DNA of 64,000 nucleotides from Planctomycetota bacterium (GTDB lineage Bacteria; Planctomycetota; UBA1135; JADKAF01): assembly GCA_016719295.1 (NCBI GenBank), contig JADKAF010000001.1, positions 5,766,001 through 5,830,000 of the forward strand. The letters are read 5' to 3'. The notes under the pieces are model-generated. The model was not told the origin of the DNA and did no database searches. It saw nothing but the letters and a program-made list of their open reading frames with translations. This document shows positions 1 to 9,061 of this stretch, piece by piece. Each line of letters opens with the position of its first letter. The first letter of the stretch is position 1. The position numbers were made by a program, and so were the translations under genes.

Positions 1-314
1 TCACCACGATCTATCCGAATCGCCCCGTGGCGCTCCTCATCGGCGGCAGCGATCAGCTCTTCGGCGGCGCGGTCCCGTTGCCGCTCGATCTCGCTCCCTT
101 CGGCTTCACCGGCTGCCGTCTCTGGCAGAGCGCGGATCTCGCGCTCCCGCTCGCGACCGCGCCGAACGGTGGCCTGCTCGTGAGCTTCCCCATCCCCTTC
201 GATCCGAGCATGGACGGCGGAGCCCTCTTCTTCCAATGGTTGGTGCTCGACCCGCCGGCGAACGCCGGAGGTGCCGTCTTCTCCTCCGCCCTCCAGCTCA
301 CGATGTGCTTCTGA
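1..314 (+). CDS. secreted protein with shared C-terminal module (5' end missing)
   Basis: The reading frame is open from base 3 to the TGA at 312-314, so only the last ~103 residues of a longer protein are visible; the start lies outside the window. The visible part is a single beta-rich domain with hydrophobic strands (VALLIGGSDQ, LPLDLAPFGF) and the segment DGGALFFQWLVLDP near its end. The same module occurs at or near the C terminus of many other exported proteins in this window, so I infer that this too is an exported protein. No function can be assigned. A 41-nt palindrome follows 5 nt after the stop codon. Confidence 0.75.
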   Translation, partial: TTIYPNRPVALLIGGSDQLFGGAVPLPLDLAPFGFTGCRLWQSADLALPLATAPNGGLLVSFPIPFDPSMDGGALFFQWLVLDPPANAGGAVFSSALQLTMCF

Positions 315-319
315 CTCCT

Positions 320-360
320 CACTGTACAGAAAAGGTGCCAGGCACCTTTTCTGTACAGTG
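320..360. repeat. 41-nt palindrome with GGTGCC core
   Basis: Two perfect 20-nt arms (320-339 and 341-360) flank one unpaired A at 340. The core reads AAAAGGTGCC/GGCACCTTTT and the outer part CACTGTACAG/CTGTACAGTG. It lies between the convergent genes ending at 314 and 370 and could work as a bidirectional terminator. Its one-base centre and GGTGCC core resemble the longer palindromes at 39740, 41646 and 48981, which suggests a related REP-like repeat family. Confidence 0.85.
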
Positions 361-369
361 GGCGGGTGA

Positions 370-930
370 TCAGAGGGCGCGGTAGTAGTAGTACTCCGCG
401 GTGTAGGGGACCTCGACGATCTCGTTCGGCCTGCCGACGTGCGTGGGCGTGAGGCCGCCAGTCGTGTTCACGCGCTGGATGTAGGTCGTGTTCGCGAAGA
501 TGCCGGGGCCGCGCGTGCCGACGGCCTCGAGGCGCAGCCACGGGATGGCGGTGGGATCGGCGGTGAAGCGGGTCTGGACGCGGCCGACGACGCCGCTGCC
601 GCTCGCGCTGATCCACGTCGGGCCGGCGTAGTGGATCCCGATCGGCTGCGTGCAGCCCGCGTCGGCGAAGAGCAGCGCTTCGGGGCCGATGAAGAGCCAT
701 TCGTTGGTCGCGGTGTTCCAGAAGTAGCGCTGCACGCCGACGGCGTAGGCGTGGAAGGAGACGCGATGCCCTTCGGGCACGGCGAGCGCCTCTGCTCCCG
801 GCGGCAGCGCGGGGCCGCGCTGCAGCTGCGCGGAGAGCTCGGACCTCGTCGCGGCGATCGCGAGCAGGGCCAGGGTGAGGAGGAGGAGGTGCCGCAAGGC
901 GCGGCGCGGAGACGAAACGATGTGTCGCAT
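370..930 (-). CDS. DUF3455 domain secreted protein
   Basis: A 186-residue protein with an N-terminal signal peptide (hydrophobic LLLLTLALLAIAA, then a likely cut near SAQ). The rest matches the DUF3455 family: VPEGHRVSFHAYAVGVQRY near residue 50, then a Trp-rich stretch (TNEWLFIGPEA), a GPTWISASGSGVVG segment and a C-terminal Tyr run (YYYYRAL). The function of DUF3455 proteins is unknown; they are small exported proteins. The gene converges with the upstream plus-strand gene, with the 320-360 palindrome between the two stop codons. Confidence 0.85.
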   Translation of the reverse strand: MRHIVSSPRRALRHLLLLTLALLAIAATRSELSAQLQRGPALPPGAEALAVPEGHRVSFHAYAVGVQRYFWNTATNEWLFIGPEALLFADAGCTQPIGIHYAGPTWISASGSGVVGRVQTRFTADPTAIPWLRLEAVGTRGPGIFANTTYIQRVNTTGGLTPTHVGRPNEIVEVPYTAEYYYYRAL

Positions 931-1051
931 GGGAGAACCTCGAGCTGGGTACGGATGGCCAAATCGGCCCAGCGGAGGAAGACGGCGCGCGGCGCTCCGT
1001 GACGCGCCGCACGGATTTCTCTCGTCGATTCCTGGGCGCCTGCGCCTGCGC

Positions 1052-1057
1052 TACCAT
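1052..1057 (+). promoter_or_regulatory. possible -10 element (TACCAT)
   Basis: TACCAT in very GC-rich DNA, 32 nt upstream of the ATG at 1090. It resembles the TAGCAT elements found ahead of several other genes in this window. No convincing -35 box is visible. Confidence 0.3.
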
Positions 1058-1089
1058 CGCCTCCGCACTCGGACCCACGGAGGCGATGG

Positions 1090-2247
1090 ATGGCGATCGG
1101 CTGGCGAAGCTCCTGCGCGCGCATCGCGCTGATGTTGGCCCTCGCGGCGGGGCTCGCGGTGGGCGAGCTCCGCGCCGCCGACCCCTGGAAAGCGCTCTGG
1201 ATCTCGCGCTTCGAGTTCAAGACGCGCGAGGACGTGGTCGCCGCGGTGGCGAACGCGGCGAAGCTGGGCTGCAAGCAGCTCCTCTTCCAGGTGCGCGGCA
1301 ACGCCGACGCCTACTACGCTTCTTCGATCGAGCCGTGGGGCCAAGAGCTCGGCGGCAAGGACCCCGGCTTCGATCCCCTCTCCGTCGCGATCGCCGAGGC
1401 GCAGAAGGCGGGCATCGAGGTGCACGCCTGGGTGAATGTGGTGCCGGGCTGGCGCGGCAGCGCGCCGCCCGCGGACAAGAAGCACGTCTTCCACGCGCAT
1501 CCCGAGTGGTTCCTCGTCGACCAGAAGGGGCAGCGCGAGGTTTCGCGGAACGGCTACTACGTCGCGCTGAATCCCCTTCTGCCCGAGGCGCGCGCCTACA
1601 TCTGCCGCGTGATGGCCGATCTCTGCTCGCGCTATGCGATCGACGGCCTGCACTTGGACTACATCCGCTTCCTCGAGCGACCGCAGGGCGTCGACTACGG
1701 CTACGACGCGAAGACGCTGGCGCTCTATCGCCAAGCGACCGGCAAGAAGCCGCAGGACGACGCGAAGGCCTGGGACAGCTGGCGCCGCGCCCAGATCACC
1801 GCTCTCGTTCGAGAACTCCGCGCCGTGGCGAAGCGCGACGGCCGATCCCTTCCGCTCACCGCGGCCGTCATCTCCGCGCGCTCGAAGGCGCATCGCGAGC
1901 TCTTCCAGGACTATGCGCTCTGGGTGAAGGAAGGCCTCGTCGACCGCATCCTGCCGATGAACTACACCGACTCGCTCTCCGAGTTCGAGGCGACGCTGCA
2001 GGACATCCTGAAGCACGTGCCCAAGGAGAAGGTCGCGACCGGCGTCGGCCTCTACAAGCACGAGGACCCGCGCCGCTCGATCGAGCAGATCTTCCGCGCC
2101 GGCATGCTCGCGAAGGGCGGCGTGGCTCTCTTCTCCTACGAGCACCTCTTCACCTCGCCGAACCCCGAGCAGCAGAAGACGAGCGAGGCCGATCTCGTGC
2201 GCGCGCGGCGGCGCGGGGCGGTGAAGGCGGCGTTGAAGGCGATGTGA
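1090..2247 (+). CDS. family 10-like glycosyl hydrolase (GHL10), secreted
   Basis: A 385-residue protein with a signal peptide (ALMLALAAGLAVGELRAA) followed directly by the typical GHL10/DUF187 start, KALWISRFEFKTREDV. A TIM-barrel pattern is visible: KQLLFQVRGNADAYY, GIEVHAWVNVVPGW, AIDGLHLDYIRF (likely active-site strand) and ILPMNYTD. Proteins of this family are exported or membrane-linked hydrolases thought to act on glycans or cell-wall sugars; the substrate here is unknown. It appears monocistronic. The family call is secure, the substrate is not. Confidence 0.88.
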   Translation: MAIGWRSSCARIALMLALAAGLAVGELRAADPWKALWISRFEFKTREDVVAAVANAAKLGCKQLLFQVRGNADAYYASSIEPWGQELGGKDPGFDPLSVAIAEAQKAGIEVHAWVNVVPGWRGSAPPADKKHVFHAHPEWFLVDQKGQREVSRNGYYVALNPLLPEARAYICRVMADLCSRYAIDGLHLDYIRFLERPQGVDYGYDAKTLALYRQATGKKPQDDAKAWDSWRRAQITALVRELRAVAKRDGRSLPLTAAVISARSKAHRELFQDYALWVKEGLVDRILPMNYTDSLSEFEATLQDILKHVPKEKVATGVGLYKHEDPRRSIEQIFRAGMLAKGGVALFSYEHLFTSPNPEQQKTSEADLVRARRRGAVKAALKAM

Positions 2248-2255
2248 GGGCGCGC

Positions 2256-3902
2256 TTACTGACAGCCCTGCCCGAGCACACCCAGCTTGATCGTGAGCCC
2301 GTTCGAGAGATCGAAGGCCTGGAGAGCCAGCCCCTGAACGAAGTCGACCTCCGCGGCCTGCACCGTGAAGCGCCCGCCATCGAGCGTGCCGTCGGCGGGA
2401 ATCGGCAGGGCGAGGCTCGCGCTGCCGGAGCCGTTGGCCGTCACCTGCGGGGCGACGAGCAGCGTCGAGAGGTCGGCGAAGAGGGTGCAGCCGTTGCCGA
2501 GCGGCAAGCTCGCGTCCAAGTTGCTGATGAGGAAGAGGTTCGTCGAACCCGCGGCGACCTGGGACAGGCTCAAACCGAAGCTGGCATTGCCGATCTGCGC
2601 GACCGGCGGATTGCCGCTCGTGGTGAGCAGCGGGACGCCGGGTGTGCCGCAGCCCGCTCCGAGGTCGATGCTGCGGGCATCGGAAGGACCCATCGACGCC
2701 ACGCTGATCCACGGGGCGCCCGCGCCCGCGTCGTACTGGTCGATCGACAGATTCGTGCTCATCGGCGCGGCATCGCTGTCGAAGGCGAAGTTGTAGATCG
2801 AGTTCCAGCGCTGCTTCAGCGAGGTCGCGCGGAACTCGAGCTCGGTCGCGGTGCGTGAGAAGACCCAGTCGTTGTTCGGGTCGGCGTCGATGTCGCGGAA
2901 GGAGGGATTCCACACTTGCGAGGACGTGCAGATCGGGATGCGCAGGCTGGCGCCTCCGCGATGGTTGTCGCGATTGTGAACGGCGTACTCGTAGTGGTAG
3001 CGCCCCTGCACGGGGCCCGTGACCTTGACCGCGACGTAGAAGCGCCCGTCCTCTCCGCCGTTCGCGTTCGAGGTCACTAGCGCCCCGCTCCAACGATTGA
3101 GCGTCGAGTCGTAGTGATGGTTCGAGTCGGTGTGGGAGAAGTTCCAGCTCGAGCCGCTCCACGACGTGGAGATGCGCCGATGAGCGAGGTTGTTGCCGCG
3201 ATTGGCCTCGGGCTCGCCGCGCACGACGTAGTATCCGGCGTAGTAATACGTTGCCCCGGCATGCCCGAGGTCGGCGTCGCGGAGCGCCATGCGATTGCCG
3301 ATCGGACCCATGCTGTCCGCCATGAGGCGCGTCAGGCTGCGGAGGCCGTCGTTCGCGGCCCCTCCGCTGACCGTGGGGAAGCCGCGATCGAGCAGCGAGC
3401 CGCGCGCCGTCCACGTGCCGAGGAACGCATTCACCTCTTCGGAAGGCCCGAGCCAGAAGTTGTCGGAGTTCAGGCCCGCGCCGTAGGTGTCCGAGCAATT
3501 GATCCCGATGATGCTGCCGGTCCCGGGGTTCTGGCAGGTTCCGGTGACGGGGCAACCCGGCGAGTTCGTGCTCGCGAAGCCGTGCTTCACTCCGCCATAG
3601 GTGGAGATCTGCTCCAGGCGGTCGTTCTCGATGCGCACGACGTGGAACGCGATCATCGGATGATCCTCGTCCATCGGCGCACGCCAAGGCGTGAGGTAAG
3701 TGCCCACGTTGCAGGCCGTCGTCGTGAGCCCGCAGCCGTTCAGTCCGTTGGGATAGGTACCGCTGCGGCCGAAGTCATCGATGCCGCCGAGCGAGCTGAG
3801 CGAGATGTCGGTTCCCGGTCGAACGTTCGACTGGGCCTGCAGAGCGGGAGCGCTCGCGACGGCGCAGAGGGAGAGAGCGATCGAGAGGGACGGGCGGACC
3901 AT
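2256..3902 (-). CDS. large secreted protein of unknown function with C-terminal module
   Basis: The start at 3902 (MVRPSLSIALSLCAVASAP) gives a clean signal peptide and a 548-residue protein; an upstream in-frame extension has no signal peptide and looks non-coding. The body is rich in Gly, Ser, Asn and aromatic residues (YYYAGYYVVRGE, YHYEYAVHNRDN), consistent with an extracellular beta-sandwich or propeller. The last ~110 residues carry the shared module (DGGRFTVQAAEVDF) and end in GQGCQ. I recognise no catalytic motif. A TAGCAT element lies 37 nt upstream. It is transcribed in the same direction as the protease gene behind it, 86 nt away. Confidence 0.8.
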   Translation of the reverse strand: MVRPSLSIALSLCAVASAPALQAQSNVRPGTDISLSSLGGIDDFGRSGTYPNGLNGCGLTTTACNVGTYLTPWRAPMDEDHPMIAFHVVRIENDRLEQISTYGGVKHGFASTNSPGCPVTGTCQNPGTGSIIGINCSDTYGAGLNSDNFWLGPSEEVNAFLGTWTARGSLLDRGFPTVSGGAANDGLRSLTRLMADSMGPIGNRMALRDADLGHAGATYYYAGYYVVRGEPEANRGNNLAHRRISTSWSGSSWNFSHTDSNHHYDSTLNRWSGALVTSNANGGEDGRFYVAVKVTGPVQGRYHYEYAVHNRDNHRGGASLRIPICTSSQVWNPSFRDIDADPNNDWVFSRTATELEFRATSLKQRWNSIYNFAFDSDAAPMSTNLSIDQYDAGAGAPWISVASMGPSDARSIDLGAGCGTPGVPLLTTSGNPPVAQIGNASFGLSLSQVAAGSTNLFLISNLDASLPLGNGCTLFADLSTLLVAPQVTANGSGSASLALPIPADGTLDGGRFTVQAAEVDFVQGLALQAFDLSNGLTIKLGVLGQGCQ

Positions 3903-3939
3903 GGAGAACCTCGTCGAACGAGAGCGGGGGAAGGGCGGC

Positions 3940-3945
3940 ATGCTA
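3940..3945 (-). promoter_or_regulatory. putative -10 element TAGCAT
   Basis: TAGCAT on the minus strand, 37 nt ahead of the start at 3902, in a GC-rich gap. The identical hexamer occurs before the genes starting at 14030, 31997 and 35890. Confidence 0.45.
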
Positions 3946-3988
3946 GCGCGGCCGGCGCCGCGCGAGCCAACGAGAAGGGGAGGGACGC

Positions 3989-6679
3989 TCAGCCGATGGT
4001 CGCGACGAGCGTCGAGCTCAGAGCGATGGGCAAGGGAGCGAGGGTGCCCGCGGCGCATCCTCCGCTACCGCCGATGTCCGCACCCTGAATCGCGACGCGC
4101 CCGCCGATGAGCGCCGGCAGGCACGGTACGGTGATTTGGACGCTCGCGCTGGGGACGACGACATCGAAGCTCGCGCCGAGCGTGCAGCCCGCGGGTGGGC
4201 AGAGCGCGAGCGAGACCGGCGGTCCGATCCAGAGGAGCGGAGCACCTTGCAGGCCGCTCAGCTGGAAGCTCAGGGCCGCGCCGAGATTGGGCAGACCGGT
4301 CGGCGTCAGGATCGCGCCACCGCAGCCGTTGCCGAGGGTCTGGAAGCTGCCGCTGCCTGGGGGGACGGTCAGGTTCAAGCTGAAGGTGCCCCGCGCGCCG
4401 TTGAAGCCGCCGACGCGCACCGTGTAGCGCGAACCCTCGACGGCGTTGATGCTCACGGTCGAGCTCAGGCCGCAGGAGTCATCGTTGCAGCCCAACGACA
4501 CGAGGCTGGCGCAAGAGCCATCGAAGACCTGCAAGGCCGTATCGAAGCTCGCGGCATTGCAGGTGTCGAAGACGATCGTTCCGCTGCAGGCGGCATCGTA
4601 GGTGAACCACAAGTCGTTCCCGCCTCCGGCGCACGGCCAGCTCGGCAGGGAGGTCGTCGCCGTGGCGGTGCTGTAGGGGCCATTCGGACCGGGGACGAGC
4701 GCGATCGCGTTGCCGCACTCCTCGTTGGCATTGCTGCTGCTGATGCAGGTGATCACGAGATCGAAGACCCCCGTCGCGGAGCCGAACCCGCCGACGCGCA
4801 GGTAGTACGTGCTGCCCTGGACGACATCGAAGGTGATCCGCGAGCTCAGGCTGCTGCAGGCATCGTCGTTGCAAGCGAGCGAGATCGAGCTCGCGCAGCT
4901 CCCGCTGAACGCCTCCAAGGCGCTGTCGTAGTTGGTCCCCGGGGAGCAGGTCTCGACGGTCGCGGAGCCGGTGCAGCTCGCGACGTAGCGGAACCAGACG
5001 TCGCTGCCGCCGTTGGCGCACGGCCACGCCGGAGACGAGGTCGTCGCGTTGGCGTTGGTGAAGCCGAGATGGGTGCCGTTGGTGATGGTCAAGGCGCCCG
5101 CGCATTCGTCGTTGGGCACCTGGGTCGTGCCGTTGCAGACGACATCGAGGTCGTAGCTACCGGAGGCGCCGAGGTTTCCTCCGACGCGCAGGTAGTAGTT
5201 CGTTCCGAGCACCACGGTCGCCGAGACGCTGGAGCCCGTGCCGCAAGAGTCATCGTTGCAGGCGAGCAGATTCAGGTTGCCGCAGCTTCCTTCGTAGATC
5301 TCCAGCACCGTGTCGAAGCTGGTCCCCGTGCTACAGGTGTCGATGGTGAGCGTGCCGTTGCAGCTCGCGCGGAACACGTGCCACACGTCGGCCGTGACGC
5401 TCGTGCCGCAGGACCACGTACCCTGGGACGGCGTCGCGCCCACGTTCGAGAGCAGCGGATTCAACCCGCTGGAGAGCAGCGTGGCGCCGACGCATTCATC
5501 GTTGGGGACTCCGCTGCCTCCGCACACGACCTGGATCGCGGCGGCGAGGTTCGGCGCGGTGATCGCCGTTCCGGCATTGCTGGCGCCACTCGCAGGGTCG
5601 GCGCAACCGCCGTGCGTCTGGATCCCGATCGCGAGGCCGCTCGCTTCGTCGAGGAGCGGCGAGCCCGAGCTCCCGGCACAGGCATCGAGATGATGGCGAG
5701 CGATGGTGCCGCTCTGTCCCGCGAAGGTCCCGAGATCGCTCTGCTGGACTTGATTGCGCGTGCCCGTGCCAAGGGCTGGATTGCAGACGCAGCTCGCGGT
5801 AGATCCGCCCGGCTGGTCGCTGCCGTCGATGCCGAAGCCGGTGAGGCGGACGTTGGCTCCGGTGGCGGGCAAGCTCGCGGCGAGGCCGATGGCGCTGGCC
5901 TGCGCTTGGAAAGTCGTGAAGTTCGTCGTCGGGTTCCGGAAGCAGCGGAAGACGGCGTAGTCGTCGCCGATGCCGTTCGTGCGGGCGATCAAGCTGGTCC
6001 AATCGACGGCGTACTGGCTCGTCGCCGGCGGATGCACGAGAGCGCATCCCGCGCCCGAGGCCGGGACGTTGAACTGCAGCACCTGCCCGTTGCCGAAGCA
6101 GTGGCCAGCGCTCAGATGGCAGCGATCGGAGCCGCCGCTCGGCGCCGCGATCAAGAAGGCCGTGCAGGCGCCGGTCGAGCCGGAGGAGAGGAGGCGACCC
6201 ACGGCGGGGTGTGCCGAGGGCGAGCGGTCGTCCTGGGATCCACAGATGTTCTCCGGCACGCTCGGTGCGTGAGTCGCATCGCCGATCCAGAGCTTCTCGA
6301 TGCGGATCCGCTCTTTGCTGCTGCGCGGAGCGGCGATCAGCTCTAGGCTCACGCGCGCACCGTTGAAGAACGCCGAGCCGTATTGCCACTCGCGCAGTCG
6401 CTCGGCATCGAGGACCTGCGCGTCGCCGTCCTGGAGCGCCGTCAAGCGCACGCGGCTACCGGGCGAGAGCACCGCCTCCGCGAAGTGCACGCGCACCCAA
6501 GGCGTGGCGGGCGAGAGCTCGATCACTCGATGGAACACCACGCGCTCTACGTTGGATGCGTTTTGGCATACACCGGAATCGATCCGCAGCTCGTGCCAGC
6601 GACCGGCGAGCGGAGCGGTCTGGCTCGTGGCGATGGAGGCGCAGAGGAAGAGTGCCGGGAGGAGGCGTGTGATCGACAT
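3989..6679 (-). CDS. secreted trypsin-like serine protease with three Cys-rich repeats
   Basis: 896 residues with a signal peptide (MSITRLLPALFLCASIATSQ). A chymotrypsin-fold protease domain spans about residues 150-385, with His193 in SAGHC, Asp240 in DDYAVF and Ser338 in CAGSSGSP as the likely triad. Three tandem ~125-residue repeats follow (about 393-515, 522-645, 652-771). Each starts with a PNDEC- or NEEC-like motif and contains W-x-C and a CNDD-x-C motif, ending in LRVGG-type strands; they look like pre-peptidase/bacterial Ig-type modules held by disulphides. A last ~115 residues carry the shared module (LIGGRVAIQGADIG). It probably degrades or binds extracellular protein. The start was chosen for the signal peptide. 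Confidence 0.85.
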   Translation of the reverse strand: MSITRLLPALFLCASIATSQTAPLAGRWHELRIDSGVCQNASNVERVVFHRVIELSPATPWVRVHFAEAVLSPGSRVRLTALQDGDAQVLDAERLREWQYGSAFFNGARVSLELIAAPRSSKERIRIEKLWIGDATHAPSVPENICGSQDDRSPSAHPAVGRLLSSGSTGACTAFLIAAPSGGSDRCHLSAGHCFGNGQVLQFNVPASGAGCALVHPPATSQYAVDWTSLIARTNGIGDDYAVFRCFRNPTTNFTTFQAQASAIGLAASLPATGANVRLTGFGIDGSDQPGGSTASCVCNPALGTGTRNQVQQSDLGTFAGQSGTIARHHLDACAGSSGSPLLDEASGLAIGIQTHGGCADPASGASNAGTAITAPNLAAAIQVVCGGSGVPNDECVGATLLSSGLNPLLSNVGATPSQGTWSCGTSVTADVWHVFRASCNGTLTIDTCSTGTSFDTVLEIYEGSCGNLNLLACNDDSCGTGSSVSATVVLGTNYYLRVGGNLGASGSYDLDVVCNGTTQVPNDECAGALTITNGTHLGFTNANATTSSPAWPCANGGSDVWFRYVASCTGSATVETCSPGTNYDSALEAFSGSCASSISLACNDDACSSLSSRITFDVVQGSTYYLRVGGFGSATGVFDLVITCISSSNANEECGNAIALVPGPNGPYSTATATTSLPSWPCAGGGNDLWFTYDAACSGTIVFDTCNAASFDTALQVFDGSCASLVSLGCNDDSCGLSSTVSINAVEGSRYTVRVGGFNGARGTFSLNLTVPPGSGSFQTLGNGCGGAILTPTGLPNLGAALSFQLSGLQGAPLLWIGPPVSLALCPPAGCTLGASFDVVVPSASVQITVPCLPALIGGRVAIQGADIGGSGGCAAGTLAPLPIALSSTLVATIG

Positions 6680-7020
6680 GGCGGAGATGAGAGAGGCGGT
6701 GACGCCGCGAGCTCTGAGAGCTGTGCGCTGGGAGCGAGGAGTCCTGGCCCATTCGAGCCGCAACGCTTCGAAACGGCAATCGGAGCTCTGGCGAAGCACG
6801 CAGGTCCGTGCGCGCGGATGCCGGCGTCGCGTCGTCCACCTCGTGCGGCTCCGCCTGCGGGCCGCGCGGACGGAGGCCGTGTTCGCTGCGGTTGCTTGCA
6901 TTGCTCTCGCTGGAGGCACCATGATCGCGTGGAAGGCTGCCTCCTCGCCGACAAGTCTCGCTCCTCGGTGCTGCTTTCGCGGGCCCGGCAGGCCCTCTTC
7001 CTGCATCGACGGAGCGCCTC
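6680..7020. other. intergenic gap between divergent genes
   Basis: 341 nt between the protease start and the methyltransferase start. Frames are open only because of base composition and nothing resembles a known protein. It must hold the promoters of both flanking genes, but I cannot place them. Confidence 0.5.
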
Positions 7021-8094
7021 TTGAGCTCGATCCCGATCCCTCCGCACGACCTCGTCGTGCGCACCGGCAGCCTGGGGCCCGCCGGTTTCCTCCGCGAGGG
7101 CCGGCGCCTCAAGGAATGCCTGCTCCGGATGTTCCCGCTCGACGTCGAGCTGCGTCCCGGCGCGCGCTTCCTCGACTTCGGCTGCGGTAGCGGACGCCTC
7201 GAGCAGCAGCTCGAGGCCGAGTCCGCGTGGCTCGAGATCCACGGCTGCGACATCGACGCGAAGAGCATCGACTGGCTGCGCGCGAACGCCTCGCCTCCGT
7301 TCCACTTCCATCTCACCGGCGAGGTTCCGCCGCTGCCCTTCCCCGACGAGCACTTCGACGTCGTCGTGGCGCTCTCGGTCTTCACGCATCTGCCGTGGAC
7401 CTGGCGCGCGTGGCTCGAGGAGCTGCGGCGCGTGCTGAAGCCCGGCGGCATCGCGATGTTGAGCTACGCGACGCGCGCCGTCTGGAGCAGCTTCGGCCAT
7501 GCTCTCGGCGACTTCGATCCGCTGGGCGAGCACATCGATGGCGCGGATCGTTCGTGGGACGAAGGCGGACCCACCGTGTTCTACGGCGATGCATGGATCG
7601 CTTCGCGCTGGAGCGAGGTGCTGCGCGTACGCGCGCTCTTCGCGGAGGGCGTCGATGGCTTCCAGTCGATGGCCGTGCTGCAGAAGGAGCCGGCCAGAGC
7701 GTCCCCGCTGCATCGCGCGCAGCCCTTCGCGTTCCAGCCCGTGCGCCGCGACTTCCGCGGCTACTTCGACTTCGAGCCCTTCGCGCACGAGAGCTGGTGG
7801 CGCTCGCACGGACGTCCGGCGGCGCTCGGCGAGCTCACGGGCTGGTTCCTCTCCGACGGCGCGCCGATCGAACGCGTCTGGTGCGAGCACGCCGGCAGCA
7901 CGTTCGAGCTCGAAGCGCTTCCGCGCCCGGATGCGGACGCGGAGTTCGCTGGGAGCCCGCATGCCTCGCGCGGCTTTCGCCTACCGCTGGCACGCGTGCT
8001 GCGCGGGGACGCTGCCCACGAGCTGCTCGTGGTGCAGGCTCGCGATGCCTCAGGAAGGACGCACTACTTGGAGCTGCCGATCCAGAACGCGTGA
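7021..8094 (+). CDS. class I SAM-dependent methyltransferase
   Basis: 357 residues from a TTG start. The Rossmann-fold methyltransferase part covers about residues 40-160, with the SAM-binding motif FLDFGCGSGRLE (motif I), GCDIDAKSID, then FDVVVALSVFTHLP and LRRVLKPGGIAMLSY, typical of Methyltransf_11/25 families. The C-terminal ~180 residues resemble no domain I know and may bind the substrate. A small-molecule, glycan or lipid substrate is possible; none can be assigned. The gene converges on ppk2 with only 13 nt between stop codons. No ATG or GTG gives a full SAM domain, so TTG is accepted. Confidence 0.8.
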   Translation: MSSIPIPPHDLVVRTGSLGPAGFLREGRRLKECLLRMFPLDVELRPGARFLDFGCGSGRLEQQLEAESAWLEIHGCDIDAKSIDWLRANASPPFHFHLTGEVPPLPFPDEHFDVVVALSVFTHLPWTWRAWLEELRRVLKPGGIAMLSYATRAVWSSFGHALGDFDPLGEHIDGADRSWDEGGPTVFYGDAWIASRWSEVLRVRALFAEGVDGFQSMAVLQKEPARASPLHRAQPFAFQPVRRDFRGYFDFEPFAHESWWRSHGRPAALGELTGWFLSDGAPIERVWCEHAGSTFELEALPRPDADAEFAGSPHASRGFRLPLARVLRGDAAHELLVVQARDASGRTHYLELPIQNA

Positions 8095-8149
8095 CCGCGG
8101 AATCCAGCTAGGCGTCGTCGCGTGCTTCCGTGTCGAGGTCCGCGGTCAC
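8091..8149. terminator. inverted repeat across convergent gene ends
   Basis: Perfect 11-nt arms GTGACCGCGGA (8091-8101) and TCCGCGGTCAC (8139-8149) with a 37-nt loop. It overlaps the stop codon of the methyltransferase gene and the last codons of ppk2. It could terminate or block transcription from both sides; there is no T tract and it may be chance. Confidence 0.3.
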
Positions 8150-9061
8150 ATCGGGCACGAAGCGCAGCGGATGCTCGCTCGGAACGTAGTCCTTGGCCTT
8201 CTGGCGCTTCGGGAGCTCGATCTTGTGCCGCGGTAGCTCCTCGTAGGGAATGTGATTGAGGATGTGCGCGAGGATGTTCAGTCGCGCGCGCTTCTTGTCG
8301 TCCGAGGGAACGACGTACCACGGCGCGACATCGCGGTCGCTCGCGGCGAACATCTCGTCCCGCGCGCGCGAGTAGTCGTACCAGCGGCTGTAGGACTCGA
8401 GGTCCATCGGCGAGAGCTTCCACAGCTTGCGCCCATCCTCGATGCGGTCCTGCAGGCGGCGAGTCTGCTCCTCCTCGCTCACCTCGAGCCAATACTTCAG
8501 CACGATGATGCCGGACTCGACCATGGCGCTCTCCACGGGGGCGAGGCCCTGCAGGAAGCGCTTGGCTTGATGGTCCGTGCAGAAGCCCATCACGCGCTCG
8601 ACGCCGGCGCGGTTGTACCAGCTCCGATCGAAGATCACGATCTCGCCTGCCGCGGGCAGATGCTGCATATAGCGCTGGAAGTACATCTGGGTCTTCTCGC
8701 GCTCCGTCGGCGCCGGCAGCGCGACGACGCGAAAGACGCGCGGGCTCACGCGCTCGGTCAGCGCCTTGATCGTGCCGCCCTTACCCGCGCCGTCGCGTCC
8801 TTCGAAGACGATGCATACCTTGAGGCCGTGAGCGCGCACCCACTCCTGGAGCTTCACCAGCTCGACGTGGAGCTTGCGCAGCTCCTTGCGGTAGGTCTTC
8901 TCACGCAGCTTCGGCCGCGGGCCCGCGACCACCTCGCTCGCCGGGCTCGCCGCACCGTTCGCCGGCTCGCTCGCTGCGGACCGATCGCGCTTCTTGCGAG
9001 GCGTGTTGGCCTCCGAGCGGTCGGCCTTCTGTTCCTGCTTGCGCTTCTTCGACTTCGACAT
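8108..9061 (-). CDS. ppk2: polyphosphate kinase 2 family protein
   Basis: 317 residues. The PPK2 core has Walker A EGRDGAGKGG (residues 87-96) and the Walker B/lid motif FDRSWYNRAGVE (144-155), followed by the family sequence KRFLQGLAPVESAMVESGI and KLSPMDLESYSRWYDYSRAR. PPK2 enzymes transfer phosphate between polyphosphate and nucleotides in the cytoplasm. The first ~50 residues are a Lys/Arg/Ser-rich low-complexity tail not needed for the fold. It sits beside the glycogen-debranching gene, transcribed the same way but 145 nt apart, so joint control of storage polymers is possible but unproven. The subclass (NDP or NMP kinase) cannot be told by eye. Confidence 0.93.
   Translation of the reverse strand: MSKSKKRKQEQKADRSEANTPRKKRDRSAASEPANGAASPASEVVAGPRPKLREKTYRKELRKLHVELVKLQEWVRAHGLKVCIVFEGRDGAGKGGTIKALTERVSPRVFRVVALPAPTEREKTQMYFQRYMQHLPAAGEIVIFDRSWYNRAGVERVMGFCTDHQAKRFLQGLAPVESAMVESGIIVLKYWLEVSEEEQTRRLQDRIEDGRKLWKLSPMDLESYSRWYDYSRARDEMFAASDRDVAPWYVVPSDDKKRARLNILAHILNHIPYEELPRHKIELPKRQKAKDYVPSEHPLRFVPDVTADLDTEARDDA

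Noticed and set aside
1051..3687. 878-codon open frame on the minus strand across the glycosyl hydrolase gene
   Set aside because: Antisense shadow: Arg/Ala-rich, no domain, and it overlaps two clear genes; common in high-GC DNA.
4136..6346. 736-codon plus-strand open frame opposite the trypsin-like protease
   Set aside because: Low-complexity Arg/Ala/Glu sequence with no family signature; shadow of the protease gene.
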